Virus record (IMG/VR): IMGVR_UViG_3300021379_000005
Coordinates: 62,001 to 126,000 of that record
DNA from: a virus
Length of the DNA: 64,000 nt
Reading direction: 5' to 3' (one strand)
Numbering within the stretch: the first letter of the stretch is position 1; every line of letters starts with the position of its first letter. Below the pieces are notes generated by a model. That model worked only from the letters and a program-made list of their open reading frames with translations, made no database searches and was not told where the DNA came from. This document shows positions 48,761 to 56,034 of the stretch, one piece after another. The position numbers were made by a program, and so were the translations under genes.

Positions 48761-48786
48761 AAAATGTGGGGGGCATTGCACCCCCC
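48761..48786 (-). terminator. Rho-independent terminator, same hairpin as at 29,493
   Basis: The minus strand reads GGGGGGTGCAATGCCCCCC then ACATTTT, just after the winged-helix gene. The 19-base hairpin is identical to the one at 29,493-29,511. Confidence 0.8.
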
Positions 48787-48799
48787 TAGTTTTTTATTA

Positions 48800-49072
48800 T
48801 TATGCAGCTTGTGCAGCCAATGCCCTATAACCAGCAGCAACAACTGAACGAGGCGGAGTACCAAGACGATAGAAAGTCTTAGTGCGTCCCTTAGTATCAG
48901 TGTGCTGGTTTGCAAAAATTGCAAAACCCTTCATGCGAAGGCTAGATACTGTTGCACGAGCATTTCCAACCTTGAATTGGTTTTCAATCTGAGCAGCAGT
49001 CAAACCTTTATCATTATTACGAAGAGCCTCAAGGACTCGATCTTGTTTTGTCACAACATTTGCATTAGCCAT
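48800..49072 (-). CDS. Winged-helix DNA-binding regulator
   Basis: The 90-residue protein has a helix-turn-helix core (DRVLEALRNNDKGLTAAQIE, NQFKVGNARATVSSLRMKGF) and a C-terminal wing with TFYRLGTPPRSVVAAGYRAL. I associate this LGTP..VVAAGY.AL ending with small regulators of marine T4-like phages. It stands alone between a promoter with an inverted repeat and a terminator, so it may regulate itself. Confidence 0.82.
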   Translation of the reverse strand: MANANVVTKQDRVLEALRNNDKGLTAAQIENQFKVGNARATVSSLRMKGFAIFANQHTDTKGRTKTFYRLGTPPRSVVAAGYRALAAQAA

Positions 49073-49088
49073 GTTTTACATTCTCCAT

Positions 49089-49173
49089 TTTAAGTTTACT
49101 TTAAGTTTACGAAATGTTAACACTTCACATGTTAACTATAGACAATATATCACAAATAATTCCTCTTTGTCAA
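49089..49173 (-). promoter_or_regulatory. Promoter, inverted repeat and tandem repeat ahead of the regulator
   Basis: TTGACA (49168-49173) and TATATT (49144-49149) are 18 bases apart on the minus strand. A perfect inverted repeat GTTAACA-N7-TGTTAAC (49116-49136) lies at the expected start point. Two tandem 11-base copies of GTAAACTTAAA (49089-49110) follow in the leader. These are likely operator sites. Confidence 0.65.
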
Positions 49174-49178
49174 GAAGT

Positions 49179-49388
49179 TTATTCATTAATATACTGAATT
49201 ATTTTAGACTTTACTGTTCCACCAGCAAGTCCAAGATTGAAAACATATGATTCAGCATCATCATATGAGTCAAATACTACAGGCACCATGTTAAAATCAC
49301 ATCTGCCAGTGTCTTCAGTTACATACATCCAAGTATCCTCTCTATTAGAAGGATTAATCATAACAACATATCTATCTTCATTTGACAT
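49179..49388 (-). CDS. Hypothetical protein, 69 residues
   Basis: A small alpha/beta protein (RYVVMINPSNREDTWMYVTE, FDSYDDAESYVFNLGL) whose start overlaps the stop of the 47-residue gene by 11 bases. Not recognised. Confidence 0.68.
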   Translation of the reverse strand: MSNEDRYVVMINPSNREDTWMYVTEDTGRCDFNMVPVVFDSYDDAESYVFNLGLAGGTVKSKIIQYINE

Positions 49389-49521
49389 TTTGTTTACCTT
49401 TTAGAAATTTGTATAACTTTACATAATATGCAAAACTTTTTGGATAGTGTACAGGGCTTGGATGATTAGGAAACATCAATAGAAATTTTTTATATTCTAG
49501 TTCTGCTTCCTCATTCGACAT
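49378..49521 (-). CDS. Hypothetical protein, 47 residues
   Basis: The frame MSNEEAELEYKKFLLMFPNH then PSPVHYPKSFAYYVKLYKFL starts at the stop of the Sm-like gene (TAATG) and ends inside the next start. Aromatic and basic. Unknown function. Confidence 0.6.
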   Translation of the reverse strand: MSNEEAELEYKKFLLMFPNHPSPVHYPKSFAYYVKLYKFLKGKQNVK

Positions 49522-49796
49522 TATACAATTAATCCACTAGTTTGTTCTTGCCATGCCTTTTGTACATCTTCATTAGCTTCTGTAACAAACACTGCATGTC
49601 GGATCTTCATTTCTGTAGGGTCTGAATTTCCAGTTGCAGCAATACCATGTGCGAACCCCATGTTTTGATTTTCACCAAACACAATCATTCTGGGGTTACT
49701 AAGAGTAATACCAGTGGCATCATCCTCAACTAATCGTCCAATAAACTCACCAACAGGTGTCACTACAGTGATAATTTGATTTTTTTCTAAACTCAT
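49521..49796 (-). CDS. Small Sm-like or SH3-like protein, 91 residues
   Basis: The N-terminal half (IITVVTPVGEFIGRLVEDDA, GITLSNPRMIVF) has the strand pattern of an Sm/Lsm-type barrel, which would suit RNA binding. The rest is helical (EANEDVQKAWQEQTSG). I recall similar proteins in marine phages. Function not shown. Confidence 0.65.
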   Translation of the reverse strand: MSLEKNQIITVVTPVGEFIGRLVEDDATGITLSNPRMIVFGENQNMGFAHGIAATGNSDPTEMKIRHAVFVTEANEDVQKAWQEQTSGLIV

Positions 49797-49807
49797 TTTA
49801 GTTTCCT

Positions 49808-50248
49808 TTAAGTATTTAATCTAGATTGGGTTTGCATTCTCTCTTTTAGGTAAGTTTGATAGTGAACCCATTCACCATCTTTGATAAATCCCCATTCTTT
49901 CTTCTTACCAAATCGAAAGAACAGTGTCCATGCCGAACCACCTTGAGGAATTTCCAAATAGTGCAGACTTCCTGCCTTTGAAAATCTCATGTGACCAGGC
50001 CCTCTCCAAAACTTACCTTCTGGAGTGTGTTCCCAATAACCACCTTTTAGGATGATGGTAAAATAATCCCATGGATGGTCATGAAAAACTGGTTCATCGG
50101 ATAAAACTATTTTGTGTAGGTAGGCGTTAAATGGAACTTTCCGTCCCTTTGAAAAATTGTCTACCTTATCTCTAAACAATAGATGCCAGCGATGCATGTA
50201 TGGTGTAGTACCATCTCTGTCATAGATAATTCTTTTCCTACCGAACAC
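49808..50248 (-). CDS. Cupin-fold protein
   Basis: The 146-residue protein contains HDHPWDYFTIILKGGYWEHT and GPGHMRFSKAGSLHYLEIPQ, the two cupin motifs with His metal ligands (HDH, later His in LHYLEI). Cupins bind metals and act as isomerases, dioxygenases or sugar-modifying enzymes. Its own promoter lies 29 bases upstream. The substrate cannot be told. Confidence 0.78.
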   Translation of the reverse strand: MFGRKRIIYDRDGTTPYMHRWHLLFRDKVDNFSKGRKVPFNAYLHKIVLSDEPVFHDHPWDYFTIILKGGYWEHTPEGKFWRGPGHMRFSKAGSLHYLEIPQGGSAWTLFFRFGKKKEWGFIKDGEWVHYQTYLKERMQTQSRLNT

Positions 50249-50276
50249 TTAAGTCTCCAATTCAAATATTATGTTT

Positions 50277-50305
50277 ATAATACACTAAACATCATATACT
50301 GTCAA
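50277..50305 (-). promoter_or_regulatory. Sigma70-type promoter
   Basis: TTGACA and TATTAT with a 17-base spacer on the minus strand, 29 bases before the cupin gene. Confidence 0.74.
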
Positions 50306-50312
50306 TATGTTT

Positions 50313-50828
50313 TTATAAAATTCTTTCGTATGCCCATTCTGGTGTGTCTGTTCTACTCTTACCATTTACTACACCATCTGCACCAAACGATGCAGCCCAA
50401 CTATTTGGTTTCAACTTTGGTTGAATACCAGTCATACCAAGAACATACCCTGCCGCCTCTGATGCGGCGCAATTAGAACCGTGTTGGGGATTTGTATTAA
50501 TATCTAAATGTATTTCAATATCAAACTCATCGATAAAAGGTATAACTTGTGTATATAATTCACATACCTTTCTCACCTCGTTTAACATTCTCATTTTAGG
50601 TCTGTCTTTCTTTAAATCATAATCATCTTCATATGATATATTAGAGAATATCCGACAACCACTGTTTCCATTCATATGGACAATACACACTGCAGCGTAT
50701 CTGGCCTTTTTCTTTCCTTTTTTAGTAAGAAAACGAACACTGTCACACCCTAGATATATCTTTGTTCGATTATCTAGGGTGGCCAGCAATTCTACCATAT
50801 TCTCTATCTGTTCAGATGAGAGCATCAT
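50313..50828 (-). CDS. RNase H-fold protein (DUF458/YkuK-like)
   Basis: The 171-residue protein has KIYLGCDSVRF, ARYAAVCIVHM, MRMLNEVRKVCELYTQ, FDIEIHLDINTNPQHGSNCA and AAGYVLGMTGI, the pattern of DUF458/YkuK-like RNase H-fold proteins, with Asp residues on three strands. It could be a nuclease acting on RNA or hybrids. It overlaps the 96-residue gene start by four bases. Confidence 0.75.
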   Translation of the reverse strand: MMLSSEQIENMVELLATLDNRTKIYLGCDSVRFLTKKGKKKARYAAVCIVHMNGNSGCRIFSNISYEDDYDLKKDRPKMRMLNEVRKVCELYTQVIPFIDEFDIEIHLDINTNPQHGSNCAASEAAGYVLGMTGIQPKLKPNSWAASFGADGVVNGKSRTDTPEWAYERIL

Positions 50829-51115
50829 TCAACCTCAACATACAATCCTTCCTCATCGATGCTCATGATTCGTTTCACAATCAACGGTTTTTGTTTAGTA
50901 CCTTCGTGAATCTCATCCCAGTAGATTTTACTACCGATAGCAACATAAGGCCCGCCGCTTGGATCGAACATACCAAGGTCACTGTAGTCAATACCCTCTT
51001 GACCTTCCTTGCCTCCATATCGCATATACTTCATGCCCTCGTCTGACATATCAAAACGATATAGTTTATCGTCACACTTGACATAATTGTATTCTACACC
51101 GTATCTATTTTTCAT
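50825..51115 (-). CDS. Hypothetical protein, 96 residues
   Basis: A Tyr/Gly/Asp-rich protein (KCDDKLYRFDMSDEGMKYMR, DPSGGPYVAIGSKIYWDEIH) ending in acidic strands. Overlaps both neighbours, so it is in the RNase H operon. Not recognised. Confidence 0.68.
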   Translation of the reverse strand: MKNRYGVEYNYVKCDDKLYRFDMSDEGMKYMRYGGKEGQEGIDYSDLGMFDPSGGPYVAIGSKIYWDEIHEGTKQKPLIVKRIMSIDEEGLYVEVE

Positions 51116-51260
51116 AACTAAAGTCCGCTTTCATTGCCTCTATCGCATCACGCAGAACTTTATTGAACCCGATTTCTACTAGCCATGCTCGGGCTTCTTC
51201 GTCAAGTTCTAGTTCTACTTTCCCAGTTTCTTCGTCTACTGATATTACTTCAATGTTCAT
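51105..51260 (-). CDS. Hypothetical acidic protein, 51 residues
   Basis: The frame MNIEVISVDEETGKVELELD then EEARAWLVEIGFNKVLRDAI and EAMKADFSYEK has a GGGAG site upstream and overlaps the next start by 11 bases. Small alpha/beta protein; unknown function. Confidence 0.62.
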   Translation of the reverse strand: MNIEVISVDEETGKVELELDEEARAWLVEIGFNKVLRDAIEAMKADFSYEK

Positions 51261-51294
51261 CACCCAATCTCCCGCTAGTTTGTGTCTTCTGACA

Positions 51295-51921
51295 TTAGTG
51301 TAACACGGCTCTTAAATTAAACGACATTGTTATTCTCTCATCACCATTATGTTCTGCAACCCCATGTTCATAATCGGCAGGGAAGATTGCAACATAACCG
51401 TCTTTTCCACTATACTGAACCTCATTATTAAAATTTGTTGGAGAAGATTCAGTATTTTTTACATATAGAACACCAGATAGTTGGCCAACATGAGTATGCA
51501 TCGGATTTACATCGCCAGCATTTGCATAATTAATCCAAACACCCCAATCATAATGATCTTGAGTTCCATAAAAAGAAACTCTATGGCGTAAAATTTCTAA
51601 CCTTTCTCCCATACTCTTTTTTAGCAATGGTGGAAATGTTTTTGCAATATACAACTTTCCAAGTGTAATCAAATATGCCTGTGTAAAAGAAGACTCCTGT
51701 AAATGTTTAGGAACACTAATTTGATAGCTGTTTAGTCCAGCATTAACATGTTCTAATAATATACTTAACTCATGATCTTTAAACTTTCTACAATGTTCAG
51801 TCCACTCCAGTAATTCTTGGTGTATCGCAGTTGGAAGTTTACCAACAAAAACTGGAGTATTTTCTAAGAACTGAAAACCTTCATAGATGTTTAACAGATC
51901 CTTTACAGATTGTTGTTTCAT
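51295..51921 (-). CDS. 2OG-Fe(II) oxygenase
   Basis: The 208-residue protein ends with the 2OG oxygenase core: NPMHTHVGQLSGVLYVKN (metal His/His and strand), GYVAIFPADYEHGVAEHNGD (distal His) and ERITMSFNLRAVL (Arg for 2-oxoglutarate). Proteins of this type are frequent in marine T4-like phages. Substrates could be proteins, nucleic acids or small molecules. It abuts the 100-residue gene. Confidence 0.85.
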   Translation of the reverse strand: MKQQSVKDLLNIYEGFQFLENTPVFVGKLPTAIHQELLEWTEHCRKFKDHELSILLEHVNAGLNSYQISVPKHLQESSFTQAYLITLGKLYIAKTFPPLLKKSMGERLEILRHRVSFYGTQDHYDWGVWINYANAGDVNPMHTHVGQLSGVLYVKNTESSPTNFNNEVQYSGKDGYVAIFPADYEHGVAEHNGDERITMSFNLRAVLH

Positions 51922-52223
51922 TACATACCGTTTTCTGGATACTTTTCTGGTTCTTGTGTATCTTCATCGACTACAATTGTATCTTCATCGACTACAGTTT
52001 CTTCAACGATTTCTGTATTAACAATCGCCTCTGGTTGCGGTGCCATTTGCATTCCCTGAGTTCTCATTGCATGAGCGATCATTTTTCTAATCCGCCTTTC
52101 TTGCAATTTTTGGTTGTTTTCAGCAACTTTTAACGCAAGCCGATGTTTTCTGCGTTTAGTGTTATGCAGGCCATGTTTTTTTGCCCTTCGTGCAACACCA
52201 GCTCTATCTTTTAGTTTATACAT
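51921..52223 (-). CDS. Hypothetical bipolar protein, 100 residues
   Basis: A highly basic N-terminal half (MYKLKDRAGVARRAKKHGLH, NTKRRKHRLALK) is joined to an acidic C-terminal tail with a seven-residue repeat (TVVDEDT-IVVDEDT). This charge layout would suit nucleic-acid binding with a displaceable tail. Overlaps its neighbours by one to eight bases. Not recognised. Confidence 0.68.
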   Translation of the reverse strand: MYKLKDRAGVARRAKKHGLHNTKRRKHRLALKVAENNQKLQERRIRKMIAHAMRTQGMQMAPQPEAIVNTEIVEETVVDEDTIVVDEDTQEPEKYPENGM

Positions 52224-52440
52224 TTAATTCTTCTCCAAGTTTTTTAATTCCATTTGCCCAATTTTCTGCAGCATCCTCTACATAGTTTATCGATTTTTGC
52301 GGAAAATCTTCTGTAAAAAATAACATTCCTTCATTATCGAAATATTTAATAAAATTGATATTTTGTACAAAATCGACATGCACCTCTGCATATCCTTTTT
52401 GATTATCAGCGTAATAGGTAGATATTTTTCGTGTTTTCAT
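52216..52440 (-). CDS. Hypothetical protein, 74 residues
   Basis: Start 52440 (MKTRKISTYYADNQKGYAEV) has a GGGAGA site; the longer frame has no site. Alpha/beta protein with a helical end (YVEDAAENWANGIKKLGEEL). It follows a terminator. Not recognised. Confidence 0.66.
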   Translation of the reverse strand: MKTRKISTYYADNQKGYAEVHVDFVQNINFIKYFDNEGMLFFTEDFPQKSINYVEDAAENWANGIKKLGEELNV

Positions 52441-52473
52441 TTTTTTCTCCCTGTATAAACTGCACATTGTGCA

Positions 52474-52510
52474 TAAAAAAAGGGATGCAAGATTTTCTCT
52501 ACATCCCTTT
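52474..52510 (-). terminator. Rho-independent terminator
   Basis: AGGGATG and CATCCCT form the stem on the minus strand with a run of seven T after it. It ends the transcript of the 85-residue gene, five bases after its stop. Confidence 0.85.
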
Positions 52511-52514
52511 GTCT

Positions 52515-52772
52515 TTAATTCTTATTCTTAGTCGTAATCCGATTCATCATATCATTAAATTCATTGGGATCTATTAACTGATCTCTATTTTTTTCAAAAT
52601 GGTTGTCTAATATTTCTATCCTAACTAACTCCATTAGAGTTTCTGCAATCTGTCTTTTTCCTGGCGAACATGAAGTCAAATATATTCTCAATTCAGTCTG
52701 TGTTGTACAACTCCACAATTCGTCCATTATACCATGATATTTTTTTGGTATGTTATCGACTCTAAATTCCAT
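52515..52772 (-). CDS. Hypothetical protein, 85 residues
   Basis: Start 52772 (MEFRVDNIPKKYHGIMDELW) has an excellent GAGGAG site six bases before it; the longer frame from 52802 lies inside the hydrolase stop. Mostly helical (GKRQIAETLMELVRIEILDN). Not recognised. Confidence 0.66.
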   Translation of the reverse strand: MEFRVDNIPKKYHGIMDELWSCTTQTELRIYLTSCSPGKRQIAETLMELVRIEILDNHFEKNRDQLIDPNEFNDMMNRITTKNKN

Positions 52773-52795
52773 ACTAGTCTCCTCATTCATATTTA

Positions 52796-53362
52796 TTACC
52801 ATTTTGCCCGATAAAATATATGAGAACCAATACGGCCAATGCGATCTTTTTTAGTTGACCAATACGGTTTGACATAGGTGGCATGATAGTGAGTTGCACC
52901 CTCAGTCAATCCACGATATGAACCAAGATAAAAATCTCTTGCAAATTTTCTAGAGCGATCCCATGCAGTGATATCACTTGGAACATCAGATTTTCCATCA
53001 CAATACCAAGAGAACTGACATCGATTTCGAACCATTACCAATTTATCTGGATTTTTCCAAGATGGTTTCTTTTCACCTTGATAAACAACATCACAGATTG
53101 TATCTGGAAAATGTTTATGATTTACTCTGTTCTGAACAACATCACTGACAGCCATTGCATCAGCGAGTGAAACTGCTCTTGTCTCCCAATATATATTGAG
53201 TGCAAGACACTCAATGGACGCAATATCATCAACAGTCATCTCTCGTTTTTCATCCATGTGTGTCGCTGCGGATGCGACTGAGAGCATACTAACAACTATA
53301 AGTCCATTTAATGCAATAACTGCAGTATTTTTAATCTTTCTTCCGTAATGTGTAAGTGCCAT
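52796..53362 (-). CDS. SleB-like cell wall hydrolase, membrane-anchored
   Basis: From the ATG at 53362 (MALTHYGRKIKNTAVIALNG, GGAAGAG site) the 188-residue protein has a membrane anchor or signal (LIVVSMLSVASAA) and a Hydrolase_2/SleB domain: CLALNIYWETRAVSLADAMA, VSDVVQNRVNHKHFPDTICD, CQFSWYCDG and TEGATHYHATYV, then IGSHIFYRA. These enzymes cut peptidoglycan. As an exported phage enzyme it may aid lysis with the M15 endolysin. It lies downstream of a likely late promoter at 53971. Confidence 0.85.
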   Translation of the reverse strand: MALTHYGRKIKNTAVIALNGLIVVSMLSVASAATHMDEKREMTVDDIASIECLALNIYWETRAVSLADAMAVSDVVQNRVNHKHFPDTICDVVYQGEKKPSWKNPDKLVMVRNRCQFSWYCDGKSDVPSDITAWDRSRKFARDFYLGSYRGLTEGATHYHATYVKPYWSTKKDRIGRIGSHIFYRAKW

Positions 53363-53564
53363 GTTGTGTCTCTTCCCATAATAAATCATCACCAATATCC
53401 CAACCCATTTGATTTAGTAATTCAGTAGGTAGGGGCAGCACAAGATTTCCTTCATCGTCTTCTTCTAATTGTACTGTCATCAACTGTTCTTCTTTCGCCT
53501 GTTCTTCTCTAAGACGCCGGCCCATATAATCCCAATAAGATTCTCGCCTGATATTGTCAACCAT
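53331..53564 (-). CDS. AbrB-like small protein, 77 residues
   Basis: The C-terminal half (NLVLPLPTELLNQMGWDIGD, DLLWEETQHGTYTLRKK) has the swapped-hairpin pattern of AbrB/SpoVT-type proteins: a LP.ELL..MGW..GD core. Such proteins bind DNA as dimers and are common as antitoxins or regulators. Its 3' end overlaps the SleB-like gene by 32 bases. Confidence 0.65.
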   Translation of the reverse strand: MVDNIRRESYWDYMGRRLREEQAKEEQLMTVQLEEDDEGNLVLPLPTELLNQMGWDIGDDLLWEETQHGTYTLRKKD

Positions 53565-53935
53565 TAACTAGGGTCTCCCTTCTCTACATTTTTATATGGC
53601 ACAAAATTATTACCATTTAGTATGAGACAACCATATCCATTTGGAAATACCGCAATAATACTATATGTACCTTTCTCTGGATTCATTAACCAAAAAGTTT
53701 CAACTTGAACCCACTGTCCATTTAATAGTCTTATAGTTGATATAGAACTACCTAGTGGGAGTTCTCCATATTTGTTTTGAACCAATTCGAATAGATAATT
53801 TGATTCAGTATCACAACCATGCATGGTTACTAATGGCGTTGGTGTTGGCCTCGGTGTTGGTTGAATCTCTTGTCCGTTTGCAATCCCTGCTGTCATAAAG
53901 AGCAGGGGTAACGCTAATACTGCTCTTTTGAACAT
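53564..53935 (-). CDS. Secreted protein, 123 residues
   Basis: A signal peptide (MFKRAVLALPLLFMTAGIANG) precedes a Pro/Thr-rich linker (QPTPRPTPTPLVT) and a domain with two Cys (HGCDTES, GYGCLIL). It overlaps the AbrB-like start by one base. A periplasmic role at the late stage is likely. No family recognised. Confidence 0.7.
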   Translation of the reverse strand: MFKRAVLALPLLFMTAGIANGQEIQPTPRPTPTPLVTMHGCDTESNYLFELVQNKYGELPLGSSISTIRLLNGQWVQVETFWLMNPEKGTYSIIAVFPNGYGCLILNGNNFVPYKNVEKGDPS

Positions 53936-53970
53936 CTTGATACCTCTCTGTAGGGGGAATACCCATCTAA

Positions 53971-53978
53971 TATTTATG
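53971..53978 (-). promoter_or_regulatory. T4-late-like promoter (CATAAATA)
   Basis: CATAAATA on the minus strand lies 36 bases before the secreted 123-residue gene, at the very end of the 179-residue gene. One base off the late consensus. It would place the secreted protein, AbrB-like and SleB-like genes in the late class. Confidence 0.5.
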
Positions 53979-54513
53979 CGGCCTCATACTCTTTATATGA
54001 AACCACCTCAAGAAGACGGTTTACCAGTTCACGACCATAGTCTGTAAACAAAATACCTTGGTTGTATACCCAATGTTCCACATCTTGCGAATGATAAAAC
54101 TCTTCACTTTGAGTTAACCAACGAAGTGCAGTTTCTTCATCACCAGCACCCATCTCAATTGTATTCTGCACTAGAGATTTAAACTCGGCAACAGCCTCGG
54201 CGTTACGAGCCTTTTCACGCTCAATCTCACGAGCAACTTCTTCAGATAACTCATCGGCCCACTGATTCAGTTCGTCCATGGTCATGGTGTCCCAATCGTA
54301 GCCACGAGGCCGAAAACCATATGCATCTTTATGTGCATCGGAAATATAACTAACTACTTGATACCGCTTATAATCTTCAACAGTAAACACGCCCATCTCC
54401 GCCCAATGTGCAGGGTCGGTAACAGTGGTAGTATACCACTCTGCACCATTAGCCTGACACTCTGCAACCCACTTGGCATTTTCGGTTTCGATGTATTGTT
54501 GAAGTTCTGTCAT
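53974..54513 (-). CDS. Conserved phage protein, 179 residues
   Basis: The motif YISDAHKDAYGFRPR, followed by DTMTMDELNQWADELSEEVA, marks a protein family found in many large phages and their hosts with no known function. The C-terminal half is helical and acidic. It has its own sigma70-like promoter inside the gene upstream. Confidence 0.75.
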   Translation of the reverse strand: MTELQQYIETENAKWVAECQANGAEWYTTTVTDPAHWAEMGVFTVEDYKRYQVVSYISDAHKDAYGFRPRGYDWDTMTMDELNQWADELSEEVAREIEREKARNAEAVAEFKSLVQNTIEMGAGDEETALRWLTQSEEFYHSQDVEHWVYNQGILFTDYGRELVNRLLEVVSYKEYEAA

Positions 54514-54522
54514 AACTTTCTC

Positions 54523-54732
54523 CTAGTAATCAATCGGGTCTTCATTATTATCATAACGAATTGGGTCGAAGTTGTCAAGCATTTTTTCACTATTTGACGA
54601 AAAATAATCTTCCCAATATTCAATGACGTAATCTTCGAAAAGATCTTTATTAAAATGGCTATACTTCTTAGTAATCCATTCTTGGATATCATCGTATACC
54701 ATTTCTTCTAGTGTTTTTTCGATGATACTCAT
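54523..54732 (-). CDS. Hypothetical acidic protein, 69 residues
   Basis: Rich in Asp/Glu and aromatics (YDDIQEWITKKYSHFNKDLF, EDYVIEYWEDYFSSN). Its 3' end contains the next promoter (54550-54578). Overlaps its upstream neighbour by four bases. Not recognised. Confidence 0.66.
   Translation of the reverse strand: MSIIEKTLEEMVYDDIQEWITKKYSHFNKDLFEDYVIEYWEDYFSSNSEKMLDNFDPIRYDNNEDPIDY
54550..54578 (-). promoter_or_regulatory. Sigma70-type promoter inside a coding region
   Basis: TTGACA and TATGAT with a 17-base spacer on the minus strand, 37 bases before the 179-residue gene and inside the 3' part of the 69-residue gene. Confidence 0.7.
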
Positions 54733-54938
54733 CGCACCATTCCTTCTCCGATACCATCAAGATAGATCAGGGACTGTTCTTCAACCCAAGCATCATATGC
54801 TTCTACCTCTACCAATTTTTGATTAAGAAGGTTTTCCAGAGTAGTAAGTGCCATGCGTTTTTCGTCACTTGCACCTTCTTTAAATGCAATGATTGCATTT
54901 TCTAAAACCTCAACTTCTTCAAACATACCAAAAGTCAT
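54729..54938 (-). CDS. Hypothetical helical protein, 69 residues
   Basis: Helical chain (MFEEVEVLENAIIAFKEGAS, TTLENLLNQKLVEVEAYDAW) coupled to the 69-residue acidic gene downstream. Not recognised. Confidence 0.66.
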   Translation of the reverse strand: MTFGMFEEVEVLENAIIAFKEGASDEKRMALTTLENLLNQKLVEVEAYDAWVEEQSLIYLDGIGEGMVR

Positions 54939-54941
54939 GTA

Positions 54942-55250
54942 TTAACTCCCACAAAAAAGTTCTAAATTTCCATCATCTGTCATATCAAAATTTTCAATGA
55001 AGATATGATGGGTATCACCAGATTTTTCAACCGCCTCATTGGCAGCACGATATAAATCTAACCAAGTATTTCCTTCAACCTTAACTTCCAGTCCTTCATA
55101 AAGAACATAACGAGTCTTAGCTTTGAGAGGCATCTCTTCATTACAACTATTGATATGGTCGTAAATACTCCAACGAGCAGTGAAGTCATTTGCATCCTTC
55201 ACACCATCCCAATATTGCATTTGACGTTCAAAAGGTAATTGACTTAACAT
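54942..55250 (-). CDS. Hypothetical protein, 102 residues
   Basis: An alpha/beta protein (YVLYEGLEVKVEGNTWLDLY, THHIFIENFDMTDDGNLELF). The last third is beta-rich. It overlaps the next start by one base. Not recognised. Confidence 0.67.
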   Translation of the reverse strand: MLSQLPFERQMQYWDGVKDANDFTARWSIYDHINSCNEEMPLKAKTRYVLYEGLEVKVEGNTWLDLYRAANEAVEKSGDTHHIFIENFDMTDDGNLELFCGS

Positions 55251-55447
55251 TATACAAACTCCACATTATTTTCGAACATGTCGAAAGCAGATACGAAATC
55301 GATCTCCCCACTAGGGAGTTCAACAGTAAATTGAATATCGGGTTGTGAACCGAATTTAACACGGCGGTCAACAACCGTGTTACCTGAGATTGATGAAGCA
55401 GTCCAAACTGCTTCCATGAAAGATTTGAGTTCTGGAGTAACTGTCAT
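55250..55447 (-). CDS. Hypothetical protein, 65 residues
   Basis: Start 55447 (MTVTPELKSFMEAVWTASSI) has an AAGGA site; the frame upstream of it is only leader sequence shared with the promoter at 55480. Beta-rich end (IQFTVELPSGEIDFVSAFDM). Not recognised. Confidence 0.66.
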   Translation of the reverse strand: MTVTPELKSFMEAVWTASSISGNTVVDRRVKFGSQPDIQFTVELPSGEIDFVSAFDMFENNVEFV

Positions 55448-55479
55448 AACGAATCCTTTTTTATCAACCTTACATGTAT

Positions 55480-55508
55480 AATATAAGGGTTTTCGAACCA
55501 AATGTCAA
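55480..55508 (-). promoter_or_regulatory. Sigma70-type promoter, copy A of a duplicated cassette
   Basis: TTGACA and TATATT with a 17-base spacer on the minus strand. A block of about 50 bases (from AGCTTGACATTTGG through the -10 to AAGGTTGAT) is repeated almost exactly at 56,360-56,410. Confidence 0.78.
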
Positions 55509-55546
55509 GCTTTTTCTTCAAAAAAGAATCGTTTAAAATCAATGAC

Positions 55547-55705
55547 TTATGATTTTTTTTGATCTTTTTTTCGAAAATCTTTTTCCCATGGAAGAGGGAT
55601 TCTTTTCCCTCTTTTTCCCTCTTCAACAACATGAGCACTCATGTATGCAAAGAATACCATGACAATCACTAAGAAAATAGAGAAAATTGTCTCTAAAATT
55701 TCCAC
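55547..55705 (-). CDS. Membrane miniprotein, 52 residues (GTG start)
   Basis: From the GTG at 55705 the chain reads MEILETIFSIFLVIVMVFFA, then YMSAHVVEEGKRGKRIPLPW and EKDFRKKDQKKS: one membrane helix and a basic tail. An AGGA site lies nine bases before the GTG, inside the end of the previous gene. Support is moderate. Confidence 0.55.
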   Translation of the reverse strand: MEILETIFSIFLVIVMVFFAYMSAHVVEEGKRGKRIPLPWEKDFRKKDQKKS

Positions 55706-55707
55706 AG

Positions 55708-56034
55708 TTAGATTTCCTCAAATCCAACTGCAGCAACACGGTACTTTGTATTACCCATCAACATCTGGTCACCAACACTGGTTGAACGCAATCCCATGTG
55801 AGTCTGGTGTCGTTCACTCCAATGTAGAGGAGCCATGACAGTAACATCATCATTGTAATCTCCATTTTTTTCGCCTCCAAGAAACTGTTCTTTGATACTC
55901 CAAGAACCCATTACATTATTAGTCCAACGATACGCATACTCAAGCGCTTCTGTACCTGTTCGTTCACCAACTTCTACAAACGCTACTGTTTGTGGCGCAT
56001 CTTCAAAGGCGGTATGTATTACTGCAACTTGCAT
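55708..56034 (-). CDS. Conserved phage protein, 108 residues
   Basis: The segment TGTEALEYAYRWTNNVMGSW and later MGLRSTSVGDQMLMG recall a small protein family of marine T4-like phages. The chain starts MQVAVIHTAFEDAPQTVAFV. Function unknown. Its start overlaps the stop of the 58-residue gene (TAATG). Confidence 0.72.
   Translation of the reverse strand: MQVAVIHTAFEDAPQTVAFVEVGERTGTEALEYAYRWTNNVMGSWSIKEQFLGGEKNGDYNDDVTVMAPLHWSERHQTHMGLRSTSVGDQMLMGNTKYRVAAVGFEEI

Noticed and set aside
55444-55638. 64-residue minus-strand frame
   Set aside because: It is a Lys-rich reading of the promoter and leader region in another frame, overlapping the better supported 52-residue gene.
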